A DNA stretch of 64,000 nucleotides from Paracoccaceae bacterium. Its GTDB lineage: Bacteria; Pseudomonadota; Alphaproteobacteria; Rhodobacterales; Rhodobacteraceae. Below the pieces are notes generated by a model. That model saw nothing but the letters and a program-made list of their open reading frames with translations, ran no database searches and had not been told where the DNA came from. The stretch covers positions 124,001-188,000 of the forward strand of contig JANSXZ010000001.1 in NCBI GenBank assembly GCA_024742705.1. The letters run 5' to 3'. Made by a program: the position numbers and the translations under genes. Of this stretch, positions 50,838 through 59,507 are shown piece after piece. The first letter of the stretch is position 1; each line of letters starts with the position of its first letter.

Positions 50838-51799
50838 TCGCGCTCGACAGGTTTTCCGTGCGCTTCGGCACATCAGCGGCGCTGCGCGAGGCCACGATTT
50901 CCGTCGCCCCTGGCGACCGTCTGGGCGTGGTCGGCGAAAGCGGCAGCGGCAAGACCATGCTGGGGCTGGCGATGATGGGCATGACGCCAGGGCAGGGGCG
51001 GCTCGAGGGGTCGTTGTCGGTCGATGGCCGTGAAATGGCCGATGCGCCCGAACCGCGCTGGCAAGCGCTGCGGGCGCGACGCGTCGCCATGATCTTTCAG
51101 GAGCCGATGAGCGCGCTGAACCCGCTGCGCCGGATCGGCGACCTGATCTGCGAACCGCTGGGCGTGCACATGGGCATGGGACGCCGCGCGGCGCGCGCCC
51201 GCGCGGCGGACCTGCTGGCCGAGGTGGGCCTGCCCGATCCGGCGCTGCGCCTGCGCCAGTTTCCGCACGAGCTGTCGGGTGGCCAGCGCCAGCGCGCGCT
51301 GATCGCCCTGGCGCTGGCCTGTGATCCGGCATTCCTGATCGCCGACGAACCGACAACGGCGCTGGACGCCCATGTGGCGCAGCGCGTCACCGCGCTTCTG
51401 GTGCGGCTGGCTGAGGCGCGGGGCATGGGACTGATCCTGATAAGCCACGATCTGACGACGATCGCACGGGCGACAACGCGCATTGCGGTCATGTATGGCG
51501 GCGATATCGTCGAAACCGGGCCGACCCGGGCGGTGCTGTCGGATCCAGCGCATCCGTATACGCTGGGGTTGCTGGCCGCGCGCCCCGCCGGAATCGCGGC
51601 GGCCCGCCCGCCCGGTGCACCGCGCCCGCGTCTGGCGACCATTCCGGGCAGCGTGCCGCGCCTTGCCGATCTGCCGGAAGGCTGCCGGTTCGCCGGCCGC
51701 TGCGCGATCGAGCGCGCGATCTGTGCCACGCGGCGTCCTGTATTGCGGCCCGCCGGGCCGGGTGCCGCCGCCTGTCATGCGCTGGAGGGCGGGCAATGA
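50834..51799 (+). CDS. ABC transporter ATP-binding protein, DppD-like
   Basis: ATPase of 321 residues. Walker A GESGSGKT at about 37-44, signature LSGGQRQRALIAL, Walker B FLIADEPTTALD and switch histidine in ILISHDLTT. The oligopeptide/dipeptide C-terminal module ends with cysteines in GCRFAGRCAIERAICATRRP, where DppD proteins bind a [4Fe-4S] cluster or similar; three or four cysteines are seen. Overlaps neighbours by 4 bases on each side. Confidence 0.93.
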   Translation: MIALDRFSVRFGTSAALREATISVAPGDRLGVVGESGSGKTMLGLAMMGMTPGQGRLEGSLSVDGREMADAPEPRWQALRARRVAMIFQEPMSALNPLRRIGDLICEPLGVHMGMGRRAARARAADLLAEVGLPDPALRLRQFPHELSGGQRQRALIALALACDPAFLIADEPTTALDAHVAQRVTALLVRLAEARGMGLILISHDLTTIARATTRIAVMYGGDIVETGPTRAVLSDPAHPYTLGLLAARPAGIAAARPPGAPRPRLATIPGSVPRLADLPEGCRFAGRCAIERAICATRRPVLRPAGPGAAACHALEGGQ

Positions 51800-52575
51800 C
51801 CGATCCGTTGTTGTCGGTCGAGACGGTCAGCCGCCGCTACCGGTTGCCCCGCGAACGGCTTTTGCGGCCCGCGCCGGTGCTGACAGCGGTGGACCGCGTC
51901 AGCTTTCGGCTCAATCCGGGCGAAACCCTTGGCATCGTGGGTGAATCAGGATCGGGCAAGTCCACGCTGGCGCGGATGATCATGGCCTTCGAGCCGCCCG
52001 ATTCAGGCGTCATCATGTTCCAGGGCCACGATCTGGCGCGGATGCGGGCGCCGGCCCTGCGCCGGCTGCGCCCGCGGTTCCAGATGGTGTTTCAGGATCC
52101 TTACGGCTCGCTCGATCCGCGCCGTTCGGTCGGCTGGTCGATCGCCGAACCGTTGCGCGCCATCGCCGCGGACGATCCCGCAAGGGTTGCCGAAGCGCTG
52201 CGCCAGGTGGGATTGCAACCCGGCGATGCGGGCAAGTATCCGCACGAGTTTTCCGGCGGGCAGCGCCAGCGCATCGCCATCGCCCGCGCCATTGTCACCC
52301 GGCCCGCGCTGCTGGTGGCCGATGAGGCGGTTTCGGCGCTGGATGTATCGGTGCAGGCTCAGATCCTGAACCTGCTGATGGATCTTCAGGAAACGCTGGG
52401 GCTGGCCATTGTCTTCATCAGCCATGACTTGCGCGTGGTGGCCAGCCTTTGCGATACGGTGCTGGTGTTGCAGAACGGACAGGCCCGCGAAGCAGGGCCG
52501 GTGGCAGATGTGCTGAACCGGCCCGCGCACCCTTATACACGATCCCTTCTTGCCGCTGCCGGAGTATCCGAATGA
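51796..52575 (+). CDS. ABC transporter ATP-binding protein, DppF-like
   Basis: ATPase of 259 residues, second of the pair. Walker A GESGSGKST, Q-loop MVFQDPYGSLDPR, signature FSGGQRQRIAIARAI, Walker B with DEAVSALD (alanine where DEP is usual) and switch in VFISHDLRVV. It lacks the long cysteine-containing C-terminal extension of the DppD-like partner, ending at PYTRSLLAAAG. The 4-base overlap with the phosphodiesterase gene ties that enzyme to the transporter. Confidence 0.93.
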   Translation: MTDPLLSVETVSRRYRLPRERLLRPAPVLTAVDRVSFRLNPGETLGIVGESGSGKSTLARMIMAFEPPDSGVIMFQGHDLARMRAPALRRLRPRFQMVFQDPYGSLDPRRSVGWSIAEPLRAIAADDPARVAEALRQVGLQPGDAGKYPHEFSGGQRQRIAIARAIVTRPALLVADEAVSALDVSVQAQILNLLMDLQETLGLAIVFISHDLRVVASLCDTVLVLQNGQAREAGPVADVLNRPAHPYTRSLLAAAGVSE

Positions 52576-53393
52576 CCCGTTTCATCCATCTGACCGATCT
52601 GCATCTGTCGCACCCCGATGTTCCGGATCCGGGGCTGCATTCGGATACCGTGGCGGCGCTGCGTCAGGTGGTGGCCGCGATCTCGGCCATGGTGCCGGCG
52701 CCGGATTTCGTGGTGGCGTCAGGCGATCTGACCAACCACGGCGACCAGCCCAGCTATCGGTTGCTGCGCGAGATGTTGGCGCCGCTGGCGATGCCTGTCG
52801 TGCTGGCGCTGGGCAACCACGACCGCCGCGAGGGGTTCAACGCGGTGTTTGGCGACGGCCCTTCGCCAGCACCCTTTTTCCACGAGACAACCCTTGGCGG
52901 GCTGCATGTGATAACGCTGGACACCGGGGTGCCGGGCCATGTCGCCGGGGCCATCGACACCGATCAGCGCCAGTTTCTGGTGCGCGCGCTCGCACGGCAG
53001 ACCGATTGCGCCAGGCTCTTGGTGCTGCACCACCCGCCGCGGATGGATGACAGCGAACTGCCCTGGGCCAGTCTCGACAGCGAAAGCTCGGGCTGGCTGG
53101 CGGGGGCACTCGGCGAGGCGCGGGCTGCCGGCGCGCGGATCGCGGGAATTCTCAGCGGTCACATCCATATCAACCGGGTCAGCCACTGGCACGGGGTGCC
53201 GGTCTTTGTGGCCAACGGCCTTCATTCCACCGTCGATCTTCTGGAACGCCGCGATCTGCGGGTGGTCGAGGGCACCGGTTTTGGCATCGGCACCTGGCGC
53301 GCATCGGGCCTGAGCATGGCCTTCGTGCCGGTGGCGCCAGAACGGCGGGCGCTTCTGGTGATCGAAGAAGCGCGTCTGCGGGCCTTTACCTGA
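52572..53393 (+). CDS. calcineurin-like phosphodiesterase (CpdA/cyclic-nucleotide type)
   Basis: Metallophosphoesterase of 273 residues. The five metal motifs are seen in order: TDLHLSHPD, ASGDLTNHG, LALGNHDRRE, LVLHHPPRMDD and ILSGHIHINRV. This is the class III phosphodiesterase layout of CpdA, GpdQ and related enzymes that hydrolyse cAMP or glycerophosphodiesters. It overlaps the ATPase gene stop by 4 bases and ends the importer operon before a palindromic terminator. The link suggests that it acts on the imported solute or a product, but signalling by cAMP is equally possible. Confidence 0.88.
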   Translation: MTRFIHLTDLHLSHPDVPDPGLHSDTVAALRQVVAAISAMVPAPDFVVASGDLTNHGDQPSYRLLREMLAPLAMPVVLALGNHDRREGFNAVFGDGPSPAPFFHETTLGGLHVITLDTGVPGHVAGAIDTDQRQFLVRALARQTDCARLLVLHHPPRMDDSELPWASLDSESSGWLAGALGEARAAGARIAGILSGHIHINRVSHWHGVPVFVANGLHSTVDLLERRDLRVVEGTGFGIGTWRASGLSMAFVPVAPERRALLVIEEARLRAFT

Positions 53394-53413
53394 AAGCCCG
53401 GCGCGCCGGGCTT
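53394..53413 (+). terminator. palindromic hairpin at end of the ABC/phosphodiesterase operon
   Basis: AAGCCCGGCG directly followed by its reverse complement CGCCGGGCTT (53394-53413), starting on the base after the phosphodiesterase stop. A perfect 20-base palindrome ending in TT; a hairpin with a tight loop is likely. Without a longer T-tract the termination strength is uncertain. Confidence 0.55.
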
Positions 53414-53478
53414 GACGCGGCGCCGCACGCCGGGTGACGGTGGCGCGCCACGCTCTTGCCCTTGTGACAGGCCTGCCG

Positions 53479-55527
53479 ATGTCCGCGACCTTTACCACCA
53501 TGTGCCCGATGAACTGCCACCCGACGCTGTGCGGCATGAAGGTGAAGGTCGCGCAGGGCGCGGTCACGATCACCGGCGATGCCGACAATCCCGACAGCGC
53601 GGGTTTTTTGTGCATGCGCGGCAAGGCGGCGCACCAGATTCCCGGCAATCCCGCGCGCCTGACGCATCCGTTGATCCGGACCGGGCCGGGGCCCGCCGAC
53701 TTCCGCCCTGCGACCTGGGACGAGGCATTGGATCTGATCGCGTCGCGGATGCGCGAGGTGGGCCGCGAGGCGGTCGGCATGTGGCAGGGCCATGGCAATG
53801 CGGCCAATGACTATGGCGTCGGGCTGAAGCGCGGCCAGATGGAGCGTTTTGCCAATCTCTACGGGTGTCAGCGGTGGAACCCGGCGATGATCTGCTGGGG
53901 GTTGGGGGCCTTCGGACTGGGCCTGACGGGCGCTCTGGAAACCTCGACCAAGGAGGATATGGGCGATCACTCGGACATGATCGTGCTTTGGGGCGCGAAC
54001 ACCGTCAGCCAGGCCAACACCATGCGCCATGTCGACCGCGCCAAACGGCGCGGTGCGCGCGTTGTGGTGATCGATGTGCGCCGCACCGAAGTCGGGGCGC
54101 TGGCCGACGAGGTGCATCTGGTACGGCCCGGCAGCGACGCGGCGCTTGCTTTGGGGATGATGCATGTAATCCTGGCCGAAGGGTTGCACGATCGTGGGTT
54201 TGTCGCGGCGCATACACTGGGCATTGATGCGCTGGCCAGCCATGTGGCGGCTTTCGCACCGGAAAAGGTGGCCGCGATGACAGGTATCGCGGCCGACGCG
54301 ATCACCGGCCTGGCACGCCGCTACGCGGCCACGCGCCGCGCGATGATCGTGATCGGCGGGTCGTCGATGCACAAGAGCGACAACGGTTGGCTGGCGGCGC
54401 GGGCCATCGGATGCCTGCCGGGACTGACCGGCGCCTACGGCACAGCCGGCGGCGGCATCGGCCCGCGCCACGGCGCGCGCAGCCACGGCGCGGGTTTCGG
54501 CGACATCACCGCCGCCGACCGCCGCCCGCCCGGCGACTATGTGCCCGATCAGATGGAAGCGATCGTCCAGAGCCTCGAAGATCGCCGGGTCAGGGTGTTC
54601 ATGGCACTGGGTGCCAATGTGCTGTCCTCGTTTCCCGATACCGGCCGGATGCGCGCGGCGCTGGCGGGCACCCGGCTGAACGTGGTCTACGACATCTTCA
54701 TGAACCAGACCGCCCGCGAACTTGCGGATGTGATCCTGCCCGGCACCGTCTGGCTGGAAGAGATCGGGGCCAAGGCCACCAACACCCACGTCTACCTGTG
54801 TGAACCTGCGCTGCCGCCGCTGGCCGAGACGCGCCCGCTCTTCGCGCTGTACCAGGGCCTGGCCGCGCGTCTTGGTGTGCCGGATGTCTACCCCTGGGCG
54901 GATCAGGCGGCGGCGCTGGAGGCGGTTCTGGATCACCCGGCGACGGGCCATGCCACCGTGGCCGGCATGCGCGCCAACGGCGGCCGCGCCGCGCTGCGGA
55001 TTTCGCATGTGGGCCACCCCACACGGCACTTTGCCACCGCTTCGGGGCGGCTGGAATTCCGGTCTGACCGCGCGGCCGCGATGGGCCTGCCCGCGCTGCC
55101 GGTGCCGGCGCCACCGCCGCTGTCCGATGCGCTGCCGCTGATCCTGACCTTCGGGCGGACCTACGCGCATTTCCATTCCTTCTACGACAGTGGCCGCGCC
55201 CTGCAGGACCTCGCCGCGCGGGCGACCGAACCGGAAGTCTGGATCGCCCCGCAGGATGCGCAGGCGCGGGGTATCGCGAATGGCGATGCGATCGAGATCC
55301 ATAACGAAAGGGGCCGGTTCGCCGCGCGCGCGAATGTCACCCGGCGGATGCGCGCCGGGGCCGTCTGGACGCGGACCGGGTGGCCCGGGCTGAACACCCT
55401 GACCGACGGGGCCGCGGTTCTGCCGGCCGCTGCGCTGACGGCCTTTGCTTTCGGGGTCGGGCAATCGTCGTTCGGGGCCAGGGTCGATGTGATGCGGATG
55501 GCGGGTGCGCCGGCCGCGTCAGGCTGA
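53479..55527 (+). CDS. molybdopterin-dependent oxidoreductase (formate dehydrogenase/DMSO reductase family)
   Basis: Protein of 682 residues. Four cysteines near the N-terminus (C9, C13, C18 and C45 in GFLCMRGK) should hold a [4Fe-4S] cluster. The molybdopterin domains follow: MWQGHGNAANDYGVG, DMIVLWGANTVSQANTM and the VRPGSDAALALGMMHVIL stretch, and the C-terminal dinucleotide-binding domain from about 555 (LILTFGRTYAHFHSFYDSG, VWIAPQDAQARGIANGDAIE). No twin-arginine signal is present, so it is cytoplasmic. Electron partner and substrate are unknown; no subunit genes are adjacent. ATG 53479 begins just before the cluster domain. Confidence 0.88.
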   Translation: MSATFTTMCPMNCHPTLCGMKVKVAQGAVTITGDADNPDSAGFLCMRGKAAHQIPGNPARLTHPLIRTGPGPADFRPATWDEALDLIASRMREVGREAVGMWQGHGNAANDYGVGLKRGQMERFANLYGCQRWNPAMICWGLGAFGLGLTGALETSTKEDMGDHSDMIVLWGANTVSQANTMRHVDRAKRRGARVVVIDVRRTEVGALADEVHLVRPGSDAALALGMMHVILAEGLHDRGFVAAHTLGIDALASHVAAFAPEKVAAMTGIAADAITGLARRYAATRRAMIVIGGSSMHKSDNGWLAARAIGCLPGLTGAYGTAGGGIGPRHGARSHGAGFGDITAADRRPPGDYVPDQMEAIVQSLEDRRVRVFMALGANVLSSFPDTGRMRAALAGTRLNVVYDIFMNQTARELADVILPGTVWLEEIGAKATNTHVYLCEPALPPLAETRPLFALYQGLAARLGVPDVYPWADQAAALEAVLDHPATGHATVAGMRANGGRAALRISHVGHPTRHFATASGRLEFRSDRAAAMGLPALPVPAPPPLSDALPLILTFGRTYAHFHSFYDSGRALQDLAARATEPEVWIAPQDAQARGIANGDAIEIHNERGRFAARANVTRRMRAGAVWTRTGWPGLNTLTDGAAVLPAAALTAFAFGVGQSSFGARVDVMRMAGAPAASG

Positions 55528-55540
55528 CAGCGGCCGCGGC

Positions 55541-55586
55541 TCAGGTCTGCAGGGCGCGCCGGTTCAGGTCTGCAGGGCGCGCCGGT
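55541..55586. repeat. 23-bp perfect tandem duplication at the end of sitD
   Basis: The 23-base unit TCAGGTCTGCAGGGCGCGCC plus GGT occurs at 55541-55563 and again at 55564-55586, followed by a third partial copy (TCAGG). On the minus strand each unit ends with the sitD stop codon TGA, so the protein keeps its length and the extra copy lies just after the stop. Looks like a recent slippage duplication. Confidence 0.9.
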
Positions 55587-56394
55587 TCAGGCGCATCCGG
55601 CGCAGGAAGGCGATCACGAACAGCGCCGTCAGAACCATCACGATGGTCGGCGCCGGGGCACTGTCGATGAAAAAGCTCAGATAGGTGCCAACCAACATCG
55701 AGCCGACACAGACCGCAACCGACACGATCAGCATACGACCGAAGCTGCGCACCACCAGAAATGCCACCGCGCCCGGCGTCACCAGCAAGGCCACCGCCAG
55801 GATCAGGCCCACCGAGCTGAGCGTGGCGACAACGGTCAGCGACAGGATCGTGAGCAGCCCATAGTGCAGCCATCCCACATGCAGCCCCGCGGCCATGGCC
55901 TGCGCCGGATCGAAGGCGTGCATCAGGAAATCCCGCCATTTGGCAACCAGAACGCCGGTGGTCGCCACCGCGATCAGGCCCGACGCGATCAGATCGGACC
56001 GGCCGATGCCCATCATGTTGCCGAACAGGATGTGATCCAGATGCGCGTCGCTGGGAAAGGCCACGAACAGGATGATGCCCACCGCGAACATGCCGGAAAA
56101 CACAACACCCATCACCGTGTCTTCCTTGACGCGGCTGTTGTCGGCCAGAAACCCGCTGAGCAGCGCACAGCACATCCCTGCCACGAAGGCCCCGATCAGC
56201 AGCGGAATGTTCAACAGATAGGCGATGACGACGCCGGGCAGGATCGCGTGGCTGACCGCGTCGCCCATCAGCGCCCACCCCTTGAGCACCAGGAAACACG
56301 ACAGCAGAGCCGCCGGAGGTCCGACCAGCAGGGCGATCAGAAATGCATTCTGCATGAATGGAAACTGGAATGGCAAAAGCAGCGTCTCGATCAT
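55564..56394 (-). CDS. sitD: manganese/iron ABC transporter permease SitD
   Basis: Inner-membrane permease of 276 residues of the ABC-3 family with eight or nine helices. QNAFLIALLVGPPAALLSCF and KGWALMGDAVSHAILPGVV are the typical opening; the latter motif occurs also in SitC. Second permease of a four-gene metal importer. Starts within the stop of sitC (4-base overlap). The last codons lie in a 23-bp tandem duplication that does not change the protein. Confidence 0.9.
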   Translation of the reverse strand: MIETLLLPFQFPFMQNAFLIALLVGPPAALLSCFLVLKGWALMGDAVSHAILPGVVIAYLLNIPLLIGAFVAGMCCALLSGFLADNSRVKEDTVMGVVFSGMFAVGIILFVAFPSDAHLDHILFGNMMGIGRSDLIASGLIAVATTGVLVAKWRDFLMHAFDPAQAMAAGLHVGWLHYGLLTILSLTVVATLSSVGLILAVALLVTPGAVAFLVVRSFGRMLIVSVAVCVGSMLVGTYLSFFIDSAPAPTIVMVLTALFVIAFLRRMRLNRRALQT

Positions 56395-57263
56395 TTTGGA
56401 TCGCTCCCTTGCCGGTGCGGGGCCGCGCGCATCCTGGCCCGCGCCGCGATCAGGCCATGGGTGGGGGCGAAGACGAAGGCAGCCAGGAAGATCAGCGTCA
56501 TCAGCGTGACGATGATGCCGCCGGTCGCGCCATCGAGAAAATAGCTGAGGTAGGCGCCGGTGAAACTGCATCCCGCGCCGATCGCCACCGAAAGCGCCAG
56601 AAGACGGGGAAACCGGTCGGTCAGCAGATAGGCGGTGGCACCGGGCGTCACCACCATCGCAATCACCAGAAACGCGCCCACCGTCTGCATCGCCGCCACG
56701 ACCGAGGCCGACAGCAACGTGAAGAACACCGCCTTCAGAAGGTCGGGCCGCAGCCCGATCGACCGCGCATGGTTTTCATCGAAGAAGGCCACAAGCAGAT
56801 CGCGCCACTTGGCCAGCAGAACCGCCAGGGATATGCCGCCGATCAGCGCCAGTTGCAGCGTGTCCGAGGGCGAAATGGCCAGGATGTTGCCCATTGTGAT
56901 GGTTTCGATGCTCACCGCCATCGGGTTCAGCGAAACCATGAACAATCCCAGCCCGAAGAACGAGGTAAAGATAATGCCGATGACCACATCGGATTTCAGG
57001 CCCGACCTTTCGGTCAGAAACAGCATTGCCGCCGCCGCCAGACCGCCCGAGAGGAACGCGCCCAGCGCGAAGGGCAGGCCCAGCATATAGGCCCCCGCGA
57101 CGCCCGGAACCACCGAATGGCTGAGCGCGTCGCCGATCAGCGACCACCCCTTCAGCATCAGGTAGGCCGACAGGAAGGCGCAAACCCCGCCCACCAACGC
57201 CGAAACCCACATGGCGTTGAACATATAGTCATAGCCGAAGGGTTCGCGCAGAATTTCGATCAT
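56391..57263 (-). CDS. sitC: manganese/iron ABC transporter permease SitC
   Basis: ABC-3 family permease of 290 residues. [20 protein letters not shown] and [20 protein letters not shown] match SitC/MntB-type channels. Two permease genes in one operon, rather than one as in znuABC, favours a SitABCD-type importer. It overlaps the ATPase gene stop by 4 bases and sitD start by 4 bases. Confidence 0.9.
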   Translation of the reverse strand: MIEILREPFGYDYMFNAMWVSALVGGVCAFLSAYLMLKGWSLIGDALSHSVVPGVAGAYMLGLPFALGAFLSGGLAAAAMLFLTERSGLKSDVVIGIIFTSFFGLGLFMVSLNPMAVSIETITMGNILAISPSDTLQLALIGGISLAVLLAKWRDLLVAFFDENHARSIGLRPDLLKAVFFTLLSASVVAAMQTVGAFLVIAMVVTPGATAYLLTDRFPRLLALSVAIGAGCSFTGAYLSYFLDGATGGIIVTLMTLIFLAAFVFAPTHGLIAARARMRAAPHRQGSDPK

Positions 57264-58129
57264 TCCGATCTGTCGCCATATTGAACAAAGGGGCGTTCGT
57301 CATCGGTGAGAATGCTGATCTCACGCGGGTCGTCGTCGTCGTGCAGATCTGAACCGCCCAGCGTGAAATGCCGCAACACGCCGCCAAAGGCGTTTTGCAG
57401 GTTCTCATGGGTGAAGGTGTCTTCGGTCAGCCCATAGGCGATAACCGTCCCCTTGACGAGGATCGTGCGGTCGCAGAATTCGGGCACCGACCCCAGGTTA
57501 TGCGTCGAAACCAGCATCACCCGGCCCTCGCGCCGCAATTCACGCAGCAGCGCGACGATCTGTTCCTCGGTCTTGACGTCGACACCGGTAAACGGTTCGT
57601 CCAGCAATATCACCTGCCCGTCCTGCGCCAGGGCGCGCGCCAGGAACACACGCTTGCGCTGACCGCCAGACAATTCTCCGATCTGGCGATGTTTGTAATC
57701 GCTCATCCCGACGCGCGCCAGCGCGCTGTCCACCGCGGCGCGGTCGGCGGGGCGGGGCCGGCGCAGGAAACCCATGTGCCCGTAGCGCCCCATCATCACC
57801 ACGTCTTCGACGAGCACCGGAAACGACCAGTCGACCTCCTCGTTTTGCGGCACATAGGCGACAAGGTTCTCGCGCAGGGCCTCGCGCACGCTGCGACCCA
57901 ACAACCGGATCTCGCCCCGCGCGGCGGGTAGAAATCCCATGATCGTCTTGAAAAGGGTGGATTTCCCCGCGCCGTTCACCCCCACCAGCGCGGTTACCGT
58001 GCCGCGGGGGATCGCAAAGCTGGTGTCATGCAGCGCGCGGTGGCCGTTGCGATAGTTAACGGTCACGTCGCGGGCCAGTATGCCCGATCCGTCCTCGGGA
58101 TCCGAAGGCTTCGGGCGGTCGCTGATCAA
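57260..58129 (-). CDS. sitB: manganese/iron ABC transporter ATP-binding protein SitB
   Basis: ATPase of 289 residues. Walker [11 protein letters not shown]-loop [20 protein letters not shown] typical of metal importers, signature [15 protein letters not shown], Walker [12 protein letters not shown] and switch VSTHNLGS. The start is TTG at 58129, overlapping the sitA stop as TTGA; no in-frame ATG lies before the Walker A site. The C-terminal 30 residues are acidic ([13 protein letters not shown]), which may be a metal-responsive tail or simply disordered. Confidence 0.9.
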   Translation of the reverse strand: MISDRPKPSDPEDGSGILARDVTVNYRNGHRALHDTSFAIPRGTVTALVGVNGAGKSTLFKTIMGFLPAARGEIRLLGRSVREALRENLVAYVPQNEEVDWSFPVLVEDVVMMGRYGHMGFLRRPRPADRAAVDSALARVGMSDYKHRQIGELSGGQRKRVFLARALAQDGQVILLDEPFTGVDVKTEEQIVALLRELRREGRVMLVSTHNLGSVPEFCDRTILVKGTVIAYGLTEDTFTHENLQNAFGGVLRHFTLGGSDLHDDDDPREISILTDDERPFVQYGDRSE

Positions 58130-59028
58130 TTGCGGCCCGCCGTCAATCCATCGGCCACTGTCTGCGCCGTCACGCGCAACAGGTCGAGATAACTGGGCAC
58201 GGGACCGTCCGCGTCGCTCAGGCTGTCGACGTAGAGCAACCCGCCGAAGGCCGCGCCGGTTTCGCGTGCCACCTGTCGCGCGGGCTTGTCGCTGACTGTG
58301 CTTTCGCAAAACACCACCGGGATGTCTTCGGCGCGGACGGTGTCGATCACCCGCCGAACCTGCTGCGGCGTGCCGGTCTGGTCGGCGTTCATCGGCCAGA
58401 GGTAAAGCTCGCGCATGTTGAAATCGCGGGCCAGGTAGCTGAAGGCGCCCTCGCATGTCACCAGCCACCTGTCGTCGGCGGGGATCTGCGCAAGCCGGTC
58501 GCGCAGCGGGCCGATGGTGTCGCGGATCTGCGCCGCATAGCGTTCGGCGTTGGCGGCATATGTGGCGCCATTGGCCGGGTCGGCTTCGGTAAGCGCCGCG
58601 CGGATGTTGTCGACATAGATCAGCGCCGATTCCAGCCCCATCCAGGCATGCGGGTTGGCCTTGCCCTCATAGGCACCCTCGGCGATCGCGATCGGTGCGA
58701 TGCCGTCGCTGACAACCGCCGAAGGCACGTCGCCCAGGTTGCTGAGGAACTGTTCGAACCACAGCTCCAGGTTCAGTCCGTTCCACAGGATCAGGTCGGC
58801 GTCGCTGGCGCGCAGTATGTCGCGCGGGGTCGGCGAATACCCGTGGATTTCGGCATTCGGACGGGTGATCGAAACCACCTCGGCCGCGTCGCCGGCGACG
58901 TTGCTTGCCATGTCGGCCAGCACCGTGAAGCTGGTGACAACCTTCAGGCGGTCGGCCGCCGCCGCCGCGCAGGCAGAAGCCGCAAGCACAGTGGCCAGGG
59001 CCAGGGTCTTAGCGCACAACCTGTTCAT
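58126..59028 (-). CDS. sitA: manganese/iron ABC transporter substrate-binding protein SitA
   Basis: Periplasmic cluster 9 metal-binding protein of 300 residues. Signal peptide covers about 1-24; a cysteine at 20 (LAASAC) could make it a lipoprotein instead. The likely metal ligands are H62 (EIHGYSPTP), H127 (NPHAWM), E193 (TCEGAFSYL) and D268 ([11 protein letters not shown]). The glutamate at the third position, where zinc-binding ZnuA has histidine, argues for manganese or iron. GGAGACGAAA precedes the start. First gene of sitABCD; a Fur-family type box and a promoter lie 30-80 bases upstream. Confidence 0.92.
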   Translation of the reverse strand: MNRLCAKTLALATVLAASACAAAAADRLKVVTSFTVLADMASNVAGDAAEVVSITRPNAEIHGYSPTPRDILRASDADLILWNGLNLELWFEQFLSNLGDVPSAVVSDGIAPIAIAEGAYEGKANPHAWMGLESALIYVDNIRAALTEADPANGATYAANAERYAAQIRDTIGPLRDRLAQIPADDRWLVTCEGAFSYLARDFNMRELYLWPMNADQTGTPQQVRRVIDTVRAEDIPVVFCESTVSDKPARQVARETGAAFGGLLYVDSLSDADGPVPSYLDLLRVTAQTVADGLTAGRN

Positions 59029-59056
59029 TTTCGTCTCCGCAATGACCGTCCATGCT

Positions 59057-59085
59057 TAGATGCGAGTCGTTCGCAGGAAAGTCAA
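59057..59085 (-). promoter_or_regulatory. probable sitABCD promoter
   Basis: On the minus strand TTGACT (59085-59080), 17 bases, CATCTA (59062-59057). The -35 is a good match, the -10 weak. The sitA start codon is about 28 bases downstream. Confidence 0.45.
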
Positions 59086-59091
59086 GTAGAA

Positions 59092-59106
59092 TGAGAATGA
59101 TTTGCA
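59092..59106. promoter_or_regulatory. Fur-family (Mur/Fur) box upstream of sitA
   Basis: TGAGAAT-G-ATTTGCA (59092-59106) matches 11 of 14 paired positions of the Fur 7-1-7 inverted repeat and contains ATTTGCA as in alphaproteobacterial Mur sites. It lies directly upstream of the -35 hexamer. Manganese control by Mur is known for sit operons in this class; here it is inferred. Confidence 0.5.
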
Positions 59107-59140
59107 ACTGAGCGCGAGTGGCGATATCCCGCCCGCCGGG

Positions 59141-59455
59141 TCAGCCTCTTTCGGTCACGTTCTTGTGGAAGGCTTCCTGGAATTCGGCTTGCTTTTCCGG
59201 GGCCGCCTCGGTCTGGTAGCCGGCTTTCCATTCTTCCATCGTCATGCCGTAGAAGTGCTCGCGCGCTTCGGTCTTGCCGATCTCGATTCCCTTTTCGGCC
59301 GCCGCTTCCTGATACCAGCGCGACAGGCAGTTTCGGCAGAAGCCGGCCAGGTTCATCAGGTCGATGTTCTGCACGTCGGTGCGATCCTGCATCAGGTGTT
59401 TTTGCAGCCGGCGAAAAGCCGCGGCCTGAAGTTCGATTTCGGTTTGCGGGTCCAT
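59141..59455 (-). CDS. DUF1244 family protein
   Basis: Cytoplasmic protein of 104 residues, mostly helical, with LAGFCRNCLSRWYQEAAAEK in the middle and AREHFYGMTMEEWKAGYQTE after it, the DUF1244 signature. The CxxC pair (C39 and C42, approximately) could bind metal, but no function is established. AAGGGAG precedes the start. It lies downstream of the N-formylglutamate amidohydrolase gene on the same strand with 52 bases between and is probably co-transcribed with it; together with that gene it points toward sitA. Confidence 0.88.
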   Translation of the reverse strand: MDPQTEIELQAAAFRRLQKHLMQDRTDVQNIDLMNLAGFCRNCLSRWYQEAAAEKGIEIGKTEAREHFYGMTMEEWKAGYQTEAAPEKQAEFQEAFHKNVTERG

Positions 59456-59507
59456 ATGATCACTCCCTTGGTGGATATGGTGTCAGATAGGGTGGCGCGG
59501 GCCGCGA

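Noticed and set aside
53386-55464. 692-codon minus-strand frame opposite the molybdopterin oxidoreductase
   Set aside because: Same reason: composition typical of antisense GC-rich frames and no recognisable motif.
58126-59028. Zinc importer ZnuA
   Set aside because: Third ligand is glutamate (E193) instead of histidine, there is no histidine-rich loop, and two permeases are encoded, all pointing to a Sit-type system.
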